NCBI GenBank assembly: GCA_034090045.1
Contig: JAXDTI010000003.1
Span: 124,001-188,000 of the forward strand
Length of the DNA: 64,000 nt
Source of the DNA: JAXDTI01 sp034090045
GTDB lineage: Bacteria > Actinomycetota > Actinomycetes > Actinomycetales > Actinomycetaceae
Direction of reading: 5' to 3'
Position numbers and translations under genes: made by a program. Under the pieces are notes generated by a model. It did no database searches. It had not been told where the DNA came from and saw only the letters and a list, made by a program, of their open reading frames with translations. Positions 51,506-60,366 of this stretch are shown piece by piece. How positions within the stretch are numbered: the stretch's first letter is position 1; the number at the start of each line of letters is the position of its first letter.

Positions 51506-52778
51506 CGTCATCCTCCTCCTGGCGGTCAGGGGCACGCTCAGCAATGATACTGCTGACCCGAACCCGCCTGAGCGCCATTCTCTCTACAGTCAGCCGCAAC
51601 CCCTGAACCTCGACAACATCCCCCACCAACGGAACCTTACCGCGCGCCTTTGCCAACAAGCCACCAGCGGTGTCAACATCATCATCATCAATGTCGAGTT
51701 CAAAAAGCTCCCCCAGCTCATCGAGCGCAGTAGCAGCCGGGATCCTCCAACTCCCATCACCGAGATCCTCCGGTTCCGGTTCATCCCGGTCATGCTCGTC
51801 GGCTAGGTCACCAACCAGCTCCTCCAACAGATCCTCGATTGTCACCAATCCGACAGTTCCACCCCACTCATCCACCACCATCGCGATCTGAGGAGAATCG
51901 GGTTCCTGCATCTGTCGCAGCAGGTCATCGGTTCGCACCATCTCCGGCACGAACAGTGCCTCCCGCATAAACTCGTATGCCGGTCGATCCAGATATTCAG
52001 GACGCGAATAGGTTCGACCGACCGTATCCTTGAAATAAAGGACACCGCGAACATCATCACGAGTCTCGCCAACTACCGGAATACGCGACAAGCCGGAACG
52101 TATAAACAAGTCGAGAGCATCGGCGAGAGTGTCGTCCATATCGAGCGTAACCATATCGGTTCGCGGCACAACCACCTCGCGCACCAGGGTGGTATTCATG
52201 TCGAAGACCGAGCGCATGATTTCTCGATCCTCCTCCTCGATACGCAGATCCTCGTCGGTGCCTATCTCATCAACCATCTCCCGTAAATCGTCAGCCATTT
52301 CAACACGAGCCTCCTGCTCGGTGAGTGCCGGCGGCGGCAGCAGACGATGATAGATACCTGTGAAAGGAATAGCCAGTTTCACCAGCACAGACAGCGGACC
52401 GGCGAGGGCGAGAGCCGCAGAGTCCGTGTGGTAGCGTCCGATACGATACCCGATAATCACGTCAACGAGTGACAAAAAGACCGCGGAACACAGCAGGCAC
52501 AGCAGCGTGGTGAGCCACACCGGAGCATTAAACCCAGAAATCACCTTGAAGCCGAAAACAACCGTGGCTATCTCGAAAAAAATCTTCAACATTCTAGAGA
52601 GCGTCACCGAGACTCGTCGTTTCTCCACCAGAGTGTAAACCTGGCGAGCCCGGTGGCGCCCGTCCTCGACCAGATCTTCGGCGTGGGCGTGAGACAACCG
52701 ACTATAGGCGGTCTCTGCGACGGTAAACAGTCCGGTAAGAACCAGACACACTAATGTGATGAACAGCGAAAATATCAT
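51492..52778 (-). CDS. Hemolysin/CorC family protein (CNNM plus CBS domains)
   Basis: 428 residues. The N-terminal DUF21/CNNM membrane domain has four hydrophobic segments (about 1-135), two CBS domains (VPRTDMVTLDMDDTLADALDLF and the following repeat ending in VVDEWGGTVGLVTIEDLLEELVG) and a C-terminal CorC_HlyC domain. Relatives take part in Mg2+/Co2+ efflux; the hemolysin name is historical. Position between ybeY and era matches Rv2366c. The acidic C-terminal tail ends in DDDVEH. Confidence 0.9.
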   Translation of the reverse strand: MIFSLFITLVCLVLTGLFTVAETAYSRLSHAHAEDLVEDGRHRARQVYTLVEKRRVSVTLSRMLKIFFEIATVVFGFKVISGFNAPVWLTTLLCLLCSAVFLSLVDVIIGYRIGRYHTDSAALALAGPLSVLVKLAIPFTGIYHRLLPPPALTEQEARVEMADDLREMVDEIGTDEDLRIEEEDREIMRSVFDMNTTLVREVVVPRTDMVTLDMDDTLADALDLFIRSGLSRIPVVGETRDDVRGVLYFKDTVGRTYSRPEYLDRPAYEFMREALFVPEMVRTDDLLRQMQEPDSPQIAMVVDEWGGTVGLVTIEDLLEELVGDLADEHDRDEPEPEDLGDGSWRIPAATALDELGELFELDIDDDDVDTAGGLLAKARGKVPLVGDVVEVQGLRLTVERMALRRVRVSSIIAERAPDRQEEDDDVEH

Positions 52779-53218
52779 TTTTGTGCCAGAAAAGTCAGGA
52801 AGAGTCGCCGCTGCAAAGCAAACATTTCGGCGCGTTCACCGGCACGCATATGGTCATATCCGAGCAGGTGCAACAGCCCGTGAATCATCAGCAACAGCAT
52901 TTCTTCAGCAAGTGTATGTTTCGCCTCGGCTGCCTGCGCCTCAGCCACCTGCGGACATATTACGATGTCACCGAGAATTCCTGACGCTTCAGGATGTCCA
53001 GGACGCAACTCATCCATCGGGAAGCTCATAACATCTGTCGGCCCATCAAGATTCATCCACCGTTTATGCAGTTCAGCCATGGCCTCCTCGTCAACGAAAA
53101 GAACAGCGAGTTCAGCATCCGGGTGTACCTGGAGCTGCCGCATACAGTAGCTAGCCGCATCGAGAAACTCGGTATCGTCAATCTCAAATTCGGTTTCGTT
53201 TACTATTTCCACACTCAT
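52775..53218 (-). CDS. ybeY: Endoribonuclease YbeY
   Basis: 147 residues; metal-dependent RNase for 16S rRNA 3' maturation and ribosome quality control. The zinc signature HGLLHLLGYDH is intact, with the earlier DVMSFPMDE. It overlaps the corC-like gene by 4 bases and lies 2 bases after phoH. Confidence 0.95.
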   Translation of the reverse strand: MSVEIVNETEFEIDDTEFLDAASYCMRQLQVHPDAELAVLFVDEEAMAELHKRWMNLDGPTDVMSFPMDELRPGHPEASGILGDIVICPQVAEAQAAEAKHTLAEEMLLLMIHGLLHLLGYDHMRAGERAEMFALQRRLFLTFLAQK

Positions 53219-53220
53219 TA

Positions 53221-54144
53221 TTACCCTCCCACCTGTTCGTATGCATCAATTATTTCTCCAACGATCCGGTGGCGTACCACATCGACACTGCCCAGCTCAC
53301 AAATATCGATTCCGGATATTCCCTTGAGTATCTGTCGAGCCTCCACCAACCCGGAGCGGGTGCCACGCGGCAAATCGATTTGAGACACATCCCCTGTGAC
53401 AACCATTTTAGAGTTGAAGCCCAATCGGGTGAGGAACATTTTCATCTGCGGGGTCGAAGTATTTTGTGCCTCATCGAGCACAATAAAGGAGTCGTTGAGA
53501 GTACGACCACGCATATACGCGAGCGGCGCGACCTCTATCACACCGGAATCCATCAACCGATTGAGTTCCTCACCGTCCATGAGTTCGCGCAACGCATCAT
53601 AGAGCGGCCGCAGATAGGGATCTATTTTTTCGGTTAAAGTGCCGGGCAGAAAACCCAGGTTTTCCCCCGCCTCCACTGCCGGGCGAGTGAGCACGATACG
53701 CCGCACATCCCCAGCCAGTAACGCCCGAACCGCATGCGCCATCACCAGGAAAGTTTTGCCGGTTCCTGCCGGACCAATACCGAAAACCACTGTTGCATTA
53801 TCTATTGCATCCGAATACGCCTGCTGCCCTGGCGAGCGGGCAGCTATTGTTTTCCCGTGAGTATGAAGCACCACGCGCTCACTACCCGCTGGGAGAGATT
53901 CCAAAATGCGGCGAACACCCGCCTGATTGAGTTCCCTCGCCGTACCGGCACGCCGCACTATTTCGGTAAATATGGCGGTCGCACGAGTAACATCTGCCGC
54001 TTCACCTGTGAGACGTATCTCCCGGTCACGTACCCAAACATCCAGGTTCGGCATTCCGGTTTCCACCGTTTTAACCAGCGCATCTGCCGTGCCGAGCACC
54101 TGCACGGGTTCGAGTCTGTCCGGAATCTCGATAACGTGTTTCAC
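53221..54144 (-). CDS. PhoH-like ATPase
   Basis: 307 residues. N-terminal KH-like region, then Walker A GPAGTGKT, AVEAGENLGFLPG, Walker B FIVLDEAQNT and SKMVVTGDVSQIDLP. PhoH proteins of this operon act with YbeY in RNA metabolism; ATPase/helicase activity is likely but the substrate is unproven. It overlaps rsmE by 4 bases. Confidence 0.94.
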   Translation of the reverse strand: MKHVIEIPDRLEPVQVLGTADALVKTVETGMPNLDVWVRDREIRLTGEAADVTRATAIFTEIVRRAGTARELNQAGVRRILESLPAGSERVVLHTHGKTIAARSPGQQAYSDAIDNATVVFGIGPAGTGKTFLVMAHAVRALLAGDVRRIVLTRPAVEAGENLGFLPGTLTEKIDPYLRPLYDALRELMDGEELNRLMDSGVIEVAPLAYMRGRTLNDSFIVLDEAQNTSTPQMKMFLTRLGFNSKMVVTGDVSQIDLPRGTRSGLVEARQILKGISGIDICELGSVDVVRHRIVGEIIDAYEQVGG

Positions 54145-54956
54145 TGGCGTTTCGTGTCCTTCCCCGATACTTTGTGACCGGTCGGCTCACCAATCGCGGG
54201 AGCCTGCCACCTGCCCAAATAGGATCCTATGACGCTGAGAGCTGCAGCGGAAGCCACCGAAACGCGCAGCACAGTCGGGGTGAGCAGCACCTGGGAGGCT
54301 CCGGCTGCCGCGAATTGAGTGAGCTCCTCATCGGTTATCCCACCTTCGGGCCCGATAATGACATTAACCCGGGCGGGCGGTTCTGTGCTCGCCGCCCAGC
54401 CAGTAAGCACAGCGGTGATTGTTTCACTGGCGTTTTCATGACACACGAGTGTCCGTTCCTGCCCACCACCAGCTTGAATATAGGCGCAAAGCTGCCGGGT
54501 ATCTACCGGGTCAAGCACCTGTGGCCACAACGAAGTCCTCGCAACCTGAGCCGCAGCATCCGCTATTGCCTGCCAGCGTTCCCGAGTTTTAGGTTTCCAC
54601 TTCGCCACTGAACGCTCCGCGAGCCACGGAATAACCCTAGTTGCACCAAGCTGGATCGCAGCCTCAACACCTGCCTCGTCTCTACGGTCTGTGGCACGTG
54701 CCTGTATCAGGGAAATAACTGGCCCCCTATAGGTTTCGCTAACTATTTTTTCAATCAAAACTCGACATTCAGAAGCATCGGCGGTAACTATCATCCCGGC
54801 AGCTCGCAAACCTTTACCATCCACGAGGTCGATTCTCCGTCCAGGGGTGAAGCGACGCACCCGCACCGCATGGTGGGATTGTTCAGCGTCGAGGGTGACA
54901 TCGTCACCGGCCACTGCCTGGGTCAGAGTAGGATAACGAAAAACCGGGTCTGTCAT
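54141..54956 (-). CDS. rsmE: 16S rRNA m3U1498 methyltransferase
   Basis: 271 residues of the SPOUT family; methylates U1498 of 16S rRNA. The knot motifs are NVIIGPEGGITDEEL and VLLTPTVLRVSVASAAALSV (family: LG-x-RILR-x-ETA). In the last the usual Glu-Thr pair is replaced by Val-Ser; the fold is otherwise intact. It overlaps dnaJ by one base. Confidence 0.92.
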   Translation of the reverse strand: MTDPVFRYPTLTQAVAGDDVTLDAEQSHHAVRVRRFTPGRRIDLVDGKGLRAAGMIVTADASECRVLIEKIVSETYRGPVISLIQARATDRRDEAGVEAAIQLGATRVIPWLAERSVAKWKPKTRERWQAIADAAAQVARTSLWPQVLDPVDTRQLCAYIQAGGGQERTLVCHENASETITAVLTGWAASTEPPARVNVIIGPEGGITDEELTQFAAAGASQVLLTPTVLRVSVASAAALSVIGSYLGRWQAPAIGEPTGHKVSGKDTKRQ

Positions 54957-56065
54957 CAGCGACCCGAGAATTTCTCGCGGATACGGGAAAATACTCCCCC
55001 GGAGCCGTTTCCAACTTCCGGTGCGATACGTTCCTCACCGCGCAGTTTTGCCAGCTGCTCCAGCAGGTCGCGTTCCGCACCCCCAATCCCGGTAGGTATC
55101 CGCACATCAATATGTATATGCAGGTCACCGCGAGCGTTTCGGCGCAGAACCCCGACACCCAGACCGGGGAGTGTTATCTCATCTCCGGGCTGGGAACCGG
55201 GTGGAATAACGACAGTTTCAGGACCATCGAAAGTGTCGAGCTGAAACTGATTTCCCAGAGCCGCCGAAGTCATCGGCACCGTGACCACCGTGTGCAGGTC
55301 GTTTCCGCGACGGGTGAAAACGGGGTGTTTTTTAACTCGAACCTCGACATACAGGTCACCTGCCGGTCCACCGCCGGGACCGACCTCACCCTCACCCTCA
55401 AAGAGAATTCTAGTGCCATCAGCCACGCCCGCCGGAACCTTTACCGTTTTTGTCACCTGGGTTCGGATACGCCCCTCACCGGCACACTTTTTACAGGGGT
55501 CGGGAATCACGGTTCCGTGCCCGGCACAGGTCGGGCAGGGTTGAGTGGATGTTATCTGCCCCAGGAAACCGCGGGTGGTGCGTTGGACAGTGCCGCGTCC
55601 ACCACAGGTAGTGCAGGTGCGCGGGCTGGTACCCGGCTCACAGCAGCTGCCCTCACAAACCGGGCAGGTGAGTGCACTGGAAACCCGAACCTGCTTCTCA
55701 GCCCCAAAAACAACATCCTGAAGTGCTATTTTGAGCACCACCATCGAATCGGAGCCACGCTGACCGCGGGGCATTGGACCGGCAGCGGCGGCAGCACCGG
55801 CACCAAAAAAAGTTTCAAAGATATCACTGAAAGCACCGAATCCTGAACCATCGAAAGAGTAGTCGTTACCGCCCATGTCATATTGGCGCCGTTTCTCCGG
55901 GTCAGAGAGTGTTTCATAGGCAACAGACACCTCCTTGAAGGCATCCTCCGATCCGGGGCCGGCAACATCAGGATGCAGCTGTCGAGCCTTCTTACGATAG
56001 GCCTTTTTTATTTCTTCTGTGGAAGCATCCCGGGACACCCCGAGAACCGCATAGTAATCACTCAT
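54956..56065 (-). CDS. dnaJ: Chaperone DnaJ
   Basis: 369 residues. J domain with His31-Pro32-Asp33, a Gly/Phe-rich linker, and a zinc-finger domain with four CxxC units (CPVCEGSC, CTTCGGRG, CPTCAGHG, CKKCAGEG). The first ends in Cys where Gly is usual. C-terminal substrate-binding domains follow. It lies 4 bases after hrcA. This is the hrcA-linked copy (DnaJ2 type in actinobacteria). Confidence 0.96.
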   Translation of the reverse strand: MSDYYAVLGVSRDASTEEIKKAYRKKARQLHPDVAGPGSEDAFKEVSVAYETLSDPEKRRQYDMGGNDYSFDGSGFGAFSDIFETFFGAGAAAAAGPMPRGQRGSDSMVVLKIALQDVVFGAEKQVRVSSALTCPVCEGSCCEPGTSPRTCTTCGGRGTVQRTTRGFLGQITSTQPCPTCAGHGTVIPDPCKKCAGEGRIRTQVTKTVKVPAGVADGTRILFEGEGEVGPGGGPAGDLYVEVRVKKHPVFTRRGNDLHTVVTVPMTSAALGNQFQLDTFDGPETVVIPPGSQPGDEITLPGLGVGVLRRNARGDLHIHIDVRIPTGIGGAERDLLEQLAKLRGEERIAPEVGNGSGGVFSRIREKFSGR

Positions 56066-56069
56066 TCAC

Positions 56070-57095
56070 TCACCTGGCCAAAAACTGCGAAAGATAGCTG
56101 GCGACAGCACGAACCGCCGCCATTGTCGTCGGATAGTCCATTCGGGTCGGCCCGACAACTCCCAGGTGGGAGGGTGCCGAAGTCACGTCCCCGTAGGTGC
56201 CGGTCACAACCGAGGCCTCAACCAACCCGTCGTGGCGGTTTTCGGAACCTATCGAGACATTCACACCGTCGATAGCGCTCTGTGTCTGGAAGAGGCGCAA
56301 TAATGCTACCTGCTCTTCGAGAGCATCCAAAACCGGACCTATACTGCCGGAAAACTCCGAGCCCTGACGCACCAGGTTAGCAGTTCCGGCCATCACAAAC
56401 TTCTGTTGCGTATCACCATCGAGAATCTCAACAAGCATCGGTGAAACCTGCTCAATCAAGGATTTCGACATCGACGACAGCCCAGCCGAGGTGCCTGTCA
56501 ATGACTCTGCGACAGCGCGAACCGCAGTGGAATCAAGACCATCAAGACCAGAATTAAGTAGCACCCCAACCTGTGCGACCTGCTCTTCAGAGGGAGCCTG
56601 CGCAACTTCAATCAGGCGCTGTTCAACCCGCCCGGTATCGGTTATCACCACCAGCAACACCCGATGCGGATCCAAGAGCAACAGCTCCAAATGTTTCAAA
56701 GAAGCACGGTTATAGGACGGATACTGCACCACCGCGAGTTTCTGCGTCAGCTGTGCCAGCAGCCGCACCGTACGATCCACCACGTCATCCAAATCAGCGG
56801 CACCGGTGAGGAAAAGCTGAATCGCGTCACGCTGCGGCTGGCTGAGCGGCTTCAGGGTGGCAATCTGGTTAACAAATGCCCGATAACCCCTATCGGTTGG
56901 AACCCGCCCGGCAGAGGTGTGGGGCTGATAAATCAAACCGGATTCCTCAAGCTCAGCCATGTCGTTTCGGATAGTAGCCGGAGACACCCCAAGATCATAG
57001 CGTTCCACCAGCACTTTCGAGCCGACCGGCTCCCCGGAATGCACATAGTCGGAGATAATCGCGCGCAGAACTTCGCCGCGGCGTTTATCGCTCAT
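56070..57095 (-). CDS. hrcA: Heat-inducible transcription repressor HrcA
   Basis: 341 residues; represses groE/dnaK-type genes by binding CIRCE. Winged-helix N-terminus (RRGEVLRAIISDYVHSGEPVGSKVL, ATIRNDMAELEESGLI) and a GAF-like domain. AGGAG lies 5 nt before the ATG at 57095, which is preferred over 57101. No CIRCE element is visible upstream of this gene. Confidence 0.95.
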   Translation of the reverse strand: MSDKRRGEVLRAIISDYVHSGEPVGSKVLVERYDLGVSPATIRNDMAELEESGLIYQPHTSAGRVPTDRGYRAFVNQIATLKPLSQPQRDAIQLFLTGAADLDDVVDRTVRLLAQLTQKLAVVQYPSYNRASLKHLELLLLDPHRVLLVVITDTGRVEQRLIEVAQAPSEEQVAQVGVLLNSGLDGLDSTAVRAVAESLTGTSAGLSSMSKSLIEQVSPMLVEILDGDTQQKFVMAGTANLVRQGSEFSGSIGPVLDALEEQVALLRLFQTQSAIDGVNVSIGSENRHDGLVEASVVTGTYGDVTSAPSHLGVVGPTRMDYPTTMAAVRAVASYLSQFLAR

Positions 57096-57115
57096 TCGCA
57101 CTCCTGACTTTCACA

Positions 57116-57129
57116 ACCTATATATAGGT
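57116..57129. promoter_or_regulatory. 14-bp palindrome between hrcA and the phosphatase gene
   Basis: ACCTATATATAGGT, perfect, 21 bases before the hrcA start. Its TATATA core could supply -10 elements on either strand, or the dyad could be an operator. It is not CIRCE. Confidence 0.45.
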
Positions 57130-57175
57130 CATATTACCCGTTGATGGTGGAATCGCCGAGCGGAAGTCTGCCGGG

Positions 57176-57181
57176 TAGGCT
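57176..57181 (+). promoter_or_regulatory. -10 box of the phosphatase gene, leaderless spacing
   Basis: TAGGCT, 6 nt (GGGACA), GTG at 57188. No Shine-Dalgarno sequence. Confidence 0.55.
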
Positions 57182-57187
57182 GGGACA

Positions 57188-57787
57188 GTGAGTTACAGGA
57201 TTCTGGTTGTGTGCACCGGCAATATCTGCCGCTCCCCCATGGGAGAGATCGTTTTACGCTCCCGCCTGATTGAACGGGGTCTCACCGGGATACAGGTCGG
57301 CTCGGCAGGTATCTCTGACGAGGAAGCAGGCAGGTCGGTCGATACTCGGGCGCAGCGGGTGCTCGCCGAAGCCGGATACTCTACTCATGCACGTAACCTG
57401 GCTCACAAGGTTCGCATCGACGAGCTGCAAGACGCCGATTTGGTGTTGGCGATGACGACGGGACACGCGAGACAGTTACGCCCCCGGATGGATAAAGCCG
57501 AAGCGGATTTGGCTCGCTTGCATCTGTGGCGAGAATTCGACGGAAGCACACCCTTTAACCCCGATGGGGTATTCGGTACCGGCGGTGTGCTCGCAGAGGG
57601 CGGCACGGCACACGTTCAACGTGGGGGCTACTCTGATTACTACTCTTCGGATCATGACCTGGATGTTCCGGATCCGTGGTTCGGTGGACAGTCCGGTTTC
57701 TATGACACGCTGCGGGTGGTGGAGTCCGGCGCGGACGGCATTATTGCGGCGTTACCTCAAATATTTGGTGGCAGCGAGCAGGTATAG
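57188..57787 (+). CDS. Low-molecular-weight protein tyrosine phosphatase
   Basis: 199 residues. The P-loop VCTGNICRSPMGE (CX5R, Cys9 and Arg15) opens the protein, as in all LMW-PTPs. The expected DPxxFG-type acid loop appears late as DVPDPWFGG (Asp-Pro-Trp). The protein is longer than the usual 155-165 residues because of a Gly/Tyr-rich insert (GGVLAEGGTAHVQRGGYSDYYSS) at about residues 138-160. It may act on phosphotyrosine of polysaccharide kinases; no kinase is nearby. Its 3' end overlaps the convergent msrA by 31 bases. Confidence 0.88.
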   Translation: MSYRILVVCTGNICRSPMGEIVLRSRLIERGLTGIQVGSAGISDEEAGRSVDTRAQRVLAEAGYSTHARNLAHKVRIDELQDADLVLAMTTGHARQLRPRMDKAEADLARLHLWREFDGSTPFNPDGVFGTGGVLAEGGTAHVQRGGYSDYYSSDHDLDVPDPWFGGQSGFYDTLRVVESGADGIIAALPQIFGGSEQV

Positions 57788-58365
57788 CCATTCCAACCGT
57801 GCATACAGTATCCGTTTGGATTCTTGTAGAGGTACGCTTGGTGATACTCCTCTGCCGGCCAGAACTGACCTGCCGTGGCAATATCACAGATTTCAGTGGT
57901 TATTGCTCCGGCACCGGCAGCGTTCAGGGTTTTAGCAAATTCGTTGCGCGTCCATTCCGCCAGTTGTGCCTGTTCATCCGTGGTAGTGCAAATCAAGGAA
58001 CGGTATTGAGAGCCGATGTCGTTACCCTGTCGGTTTCCCTGGGTGGGGTCGTGCATTTCCCAAAAGACTTTCAGCAGTGCAGCTGCGGAGGTTCTGCCGG
58101 GGTCATAAACCACTCGCACGGTTTCAGCGTGTCCGGTGGTTCCGGTACAGACCAGCGGATATGTCGGATTTTCTAGGGTACCGCCGAGGTAGCCTACTGC
58201 AGTATTTATAACTCCGTTTTGCTGCCAAAAAATCCTTTCAGCTCCCCAGAAACACCCCAGCGCGAAATAGATTGTTTCATTTGGCTCCGGCCACGGCCCG
58301 TTCATCGGGGTGTGCAAAACCGGGTGCTCGCCGTTCAGTTCAGAAATGCCACACATACCAGCCAT
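57757..58365 (-). CDS. msrA: Peptide methionine (S)-S-oxide reductase
   Basis: 202 residues; repairs oxidised methionine. The active site GCFWG is preceded by FAL; RQGNDIGSQYRS, FWEMHDPTQG and a C-terminal YCMHGWNG follow. The C-terminal resolving cysteines differ from the E. coli pattern. The start is uncertain: 58365 gives a family-like N-terminus, with 58392, 58425 and a TTG at 58437 as alternatives. Its last 31 bases overlap the phosphatase gene in antisense. Confidence 0.9.
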   Translation of the reverse strand: MAGMCGISELNGEHPVLHTPMNGPWPEPNETIYFALGCFWGAERIFWQQNGVINTAVGYLGGTLENPTYPLVCTGTTGHAETVRVVYDPGRTSAAALLKVFWEMHDPTQGNRQGNDIGSQYRSLICTTTDEQAQLAEWTRNEFAKTLNAAGAGAITTEICDIATAGQFWPAEEYHQAYLYKNPNGYCMHGWNGYTCSLPPNI

Positions 58366-58439
58366 ACTCGCACTTTGAAACGGGATTCGCATCCGCTGTG
58401 GAACGCCATCACGTGCACAACTCATGGTTTTTTGCAATC

Positions 58440-58470
58440 AAAACGCGTTTTTTGTTCAAAACAGAACAAA
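58440..58470. other. AT-rich palindrome pair upstream of msrA
   Basis: AAAACGCGTTTT (58440-58451) is a perfect 12-bp palindrome; next to it TTTGTTC (58451-58457) pairs with GAACAAA (58464-58470) around a 6-nt loop. No T-run follows on the minus strand, so it is not a typical ribH terminator. It is a possible operator for msrA. It lies in the 175-base gap 58366-58540. Confidence 0.4.
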
Positions 58471-58540
58471 TTCACAAGATTTGTGCACAGGGTAGGCGCG
58501 AACAGTCCACAGGAAAGTGGCATCCCGAAAGCGACTGAAC

Positions 58541-59020
58541 TCAGATTCTGAGCTGACGGTACAGCTCAAGCATCTGTAAAACTGCTTGAGCAGCTTCGTA
58601 ACCCTTATCCTCTTTGGCTCCCAGCAATCCGGCACGATCCAGGGCCTGCTGCTCATCATCGCAGGTGAGCAGCCCAAAACCGATGGGTCTACCGGCATCC
58701 AACCCCACACGATTGAGGCCCTCAGTGGCAGCGTCACAAACATAGTCGAAATGCGGGGTGCCGCCCCGAACCACCACACCGAGCGCCACCGCCGCATCGA
58801 AACCTGCCTGCAGCGCCCACTGGCAACCCAACGACAATTCAAAAGACCCCGGCACTCTAAACGTGAGACATTCCACTCCAGCTTCCGCACAGGCACGTTC
58901 AGCGCCAGCTATCAGACCGTTCATCACCTCGGTGTACCAGGTGGAAGCCACAATCGCGATTTTGGTTCCCTCCGGTATTGTTTCGCTAACCCCCCCGGCA
59001 GGTTTACCTTCTAGTGACAT
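58541..59020 (-). CDS. ribH: 6,7-dimethyl-8-ribityllumazine synthase
   Basis: 159 residues; joins the ribityl-pyrimidine and the four-carbon butanone phosphate to give lumazine. Motifs VASTWYTEVMNGLIAGA, VPGSFELSLG, ALGVVVRGGTPHFDYV (catalytic His) and the phosphate-binding GLLTCDDEQQA. GGAGGAG precedes the ATG. It is the last gene of the rib operon, 20 bases after ribBA. Confidence 0.96.
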   Translation of the reverse strand: MSLEGKPAGGVSETIPEGTKIAIVASTWYTEVMNGLIAGAERACAEAGVECLTFRVPGSFELSLGCQWALQAGFDAAVALGVVVRGGTPHFDYVCDAATEGLNRVGLDAGRPIGFGLLTCDDEQQALDRAGLLGAKEDKGYEAAQAVLQMLELYRQLRI

Positions 59021-59040
59021 TTTTTCTCCTCCAACCGTTT

Positions 59041-60366
59041 CTATTCCTGCTCATCCAGTGGCGGCAGGGTTGTAAAAGTATGCCCCATAGCCTGTTTGGT
59101 GCGCAGGTAATCGACGTTTTCCGCGGTGATACCCACCTCAAGCGGCAGGGTTTCGCTGACTTGCACCAGATCCGAGTCGAGGCGACGCTTCTCCGGGTTA
59201 TTAGTCAGCAAGCGAATCCGTCGCATCCCCAACTCATCCAGGATTTCGGCGGCAACCCGATAGTCGCGCATATCGACAGGCCACCCCAATTCGATATTTG
59301 CCTCGGCGGTATCCATGCCCTCATCTTGCAGCCGGTAGGCTCGGATTTTTTCAGCTAACCCGATACCGCGCCCCTCCTGGCCACGCAAATAGATTATTGC
59401 GCCCCCCTGTTCCGTAACTGCTCGCATCGCGGCGTGTAGCTGCGGTCCGCAATCACAGCGCAGCGACCCGAACGCTTCACCCGTCAAACATTCAGAATGT
59501 ACTCTAACCAGCGGGTCGGTTTCCGACTCGGCAGGTTTATCTGCGATTAATGCCAGGTGGTCGTATCCGGTGCGTTCGTCACGGAAACAAACAACCTGGA
59601 ATCCACCATATTCGGTCGGCAGTTTTGCCTCCGCAATCCGAGTCAAACGGGTTTTATAGGCTCCCTCCGAGCTGGCGGTTTCGGCGCTCTGCGCCACCTG
59701 GGCAGTGGCGGTTTCAGACAGTTCGCTGAGCCCGTCACGGTCATTGACTTCCCGCCACGCCACCAGATCATCAACGGTCAGCAGTACCAGATCCTCGGCG
59801 GTCGCAAACTTTTCTGCCTGTTCATAGCGCATCATGGTGCCGTCATCGTTTACCAGCTCACCGATTGCCGCAACCTGGGTCAAACCGGCCAGGCGACACA
59901 GGTCAAGACTGGCTTCGGTATGTCCGCCACGAGTCAATACTCCGCCGGGCTGGGCTACCAGTGGCACGGTGTGTCCGGGACGAATAAGGCTGGTAGCGGT
60001 GGATTGTGGATCTGCCAGTACTCGCAGTGTACGTGCCCGGTCATGAGCCGAAATACCGGTTGTGACACCACTGGCAGCATCACAGGTCACCATATAGTTA
60101 GTGCGTCGTGGATCCTGGTTATTCACCACCATATGCGGCAGTTTCAGTTCATCGGCTCGCGCCGCGGTCATTGGTGCGCATATGTAACCGGAAGTGTGCC
60201 GGATCATCCATGCCAGAACCTGCTCGGTCATATCTTGAGCCGCAGCGATAGCGTCCACCTCATTTTCACGATCACGGTTATCTGCCACCAGCACCGGTCG
60301 TCCAGCCCTGAGCGCGGAGATTGCCGCAGCGAGGGTTCGTTCAAATTCAGCGAAATCCAGCGGCAT
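59041..60366 (-). CDS. ribBA: Bifunctional DHBP synthase / GTP cyclohydrolase II
   Basis: 441 residues. The N-terminal RibB half (VLVADNRDRENEVDAIAAAQ, RRTNYMVTCDAASGVTTGISAHDRA, PGGVLTRGGHTEASLDL) makes the four-carbon unit from ribulose-5-P. The C-terminal RibA half (VRVHSECLTGEAFGSLRCDCG zinc site, LRGQEGRGIGL) opens GTP. In the RibB acidic motif, VDAIAAAQ stands where D-LI-AAE is usual; the final Glu is Gln. It overlaps ribE by one base. Confidence 0.95.
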   Translation of the reverse strand: MPLDFAEFERTLAAAISALRAGRPVLVADNRDRENEVDAIAAAQDMTEQVLAWMIRHTSGYICAPMTAARADELKLPHMVVNNQDPRRTNYMVTCDAASGVTTGISAHDRARTLRVLADPQSTATSLIRPGHTVPLVAQPGGVLTRGGHTEASLDLCRLAGLTQVAAIGELVNDDGTMMRYEQAEKFATAEDLVLLTVDDLVAWREVNDRDGLSELSETATAQVAQSAETASSEGAYKTRLTRIAEAKLPTEYGGFQVVCFRDERTGYDHLALIADKPAESETDPLVRVHSECLTGEAFGSLRCDCGPQLHAAMRAVTEQGGAIIYLRGQEGRGIGLAEKIRAYRLQDEGMDTAEANIELGWPVDMRDYRVAAEILDELGMRRIRLLTNNPEKRRLDSDLVQVSETLPLEVGITAENVDYLRTKQAMGHTFTTLPPLDEQE

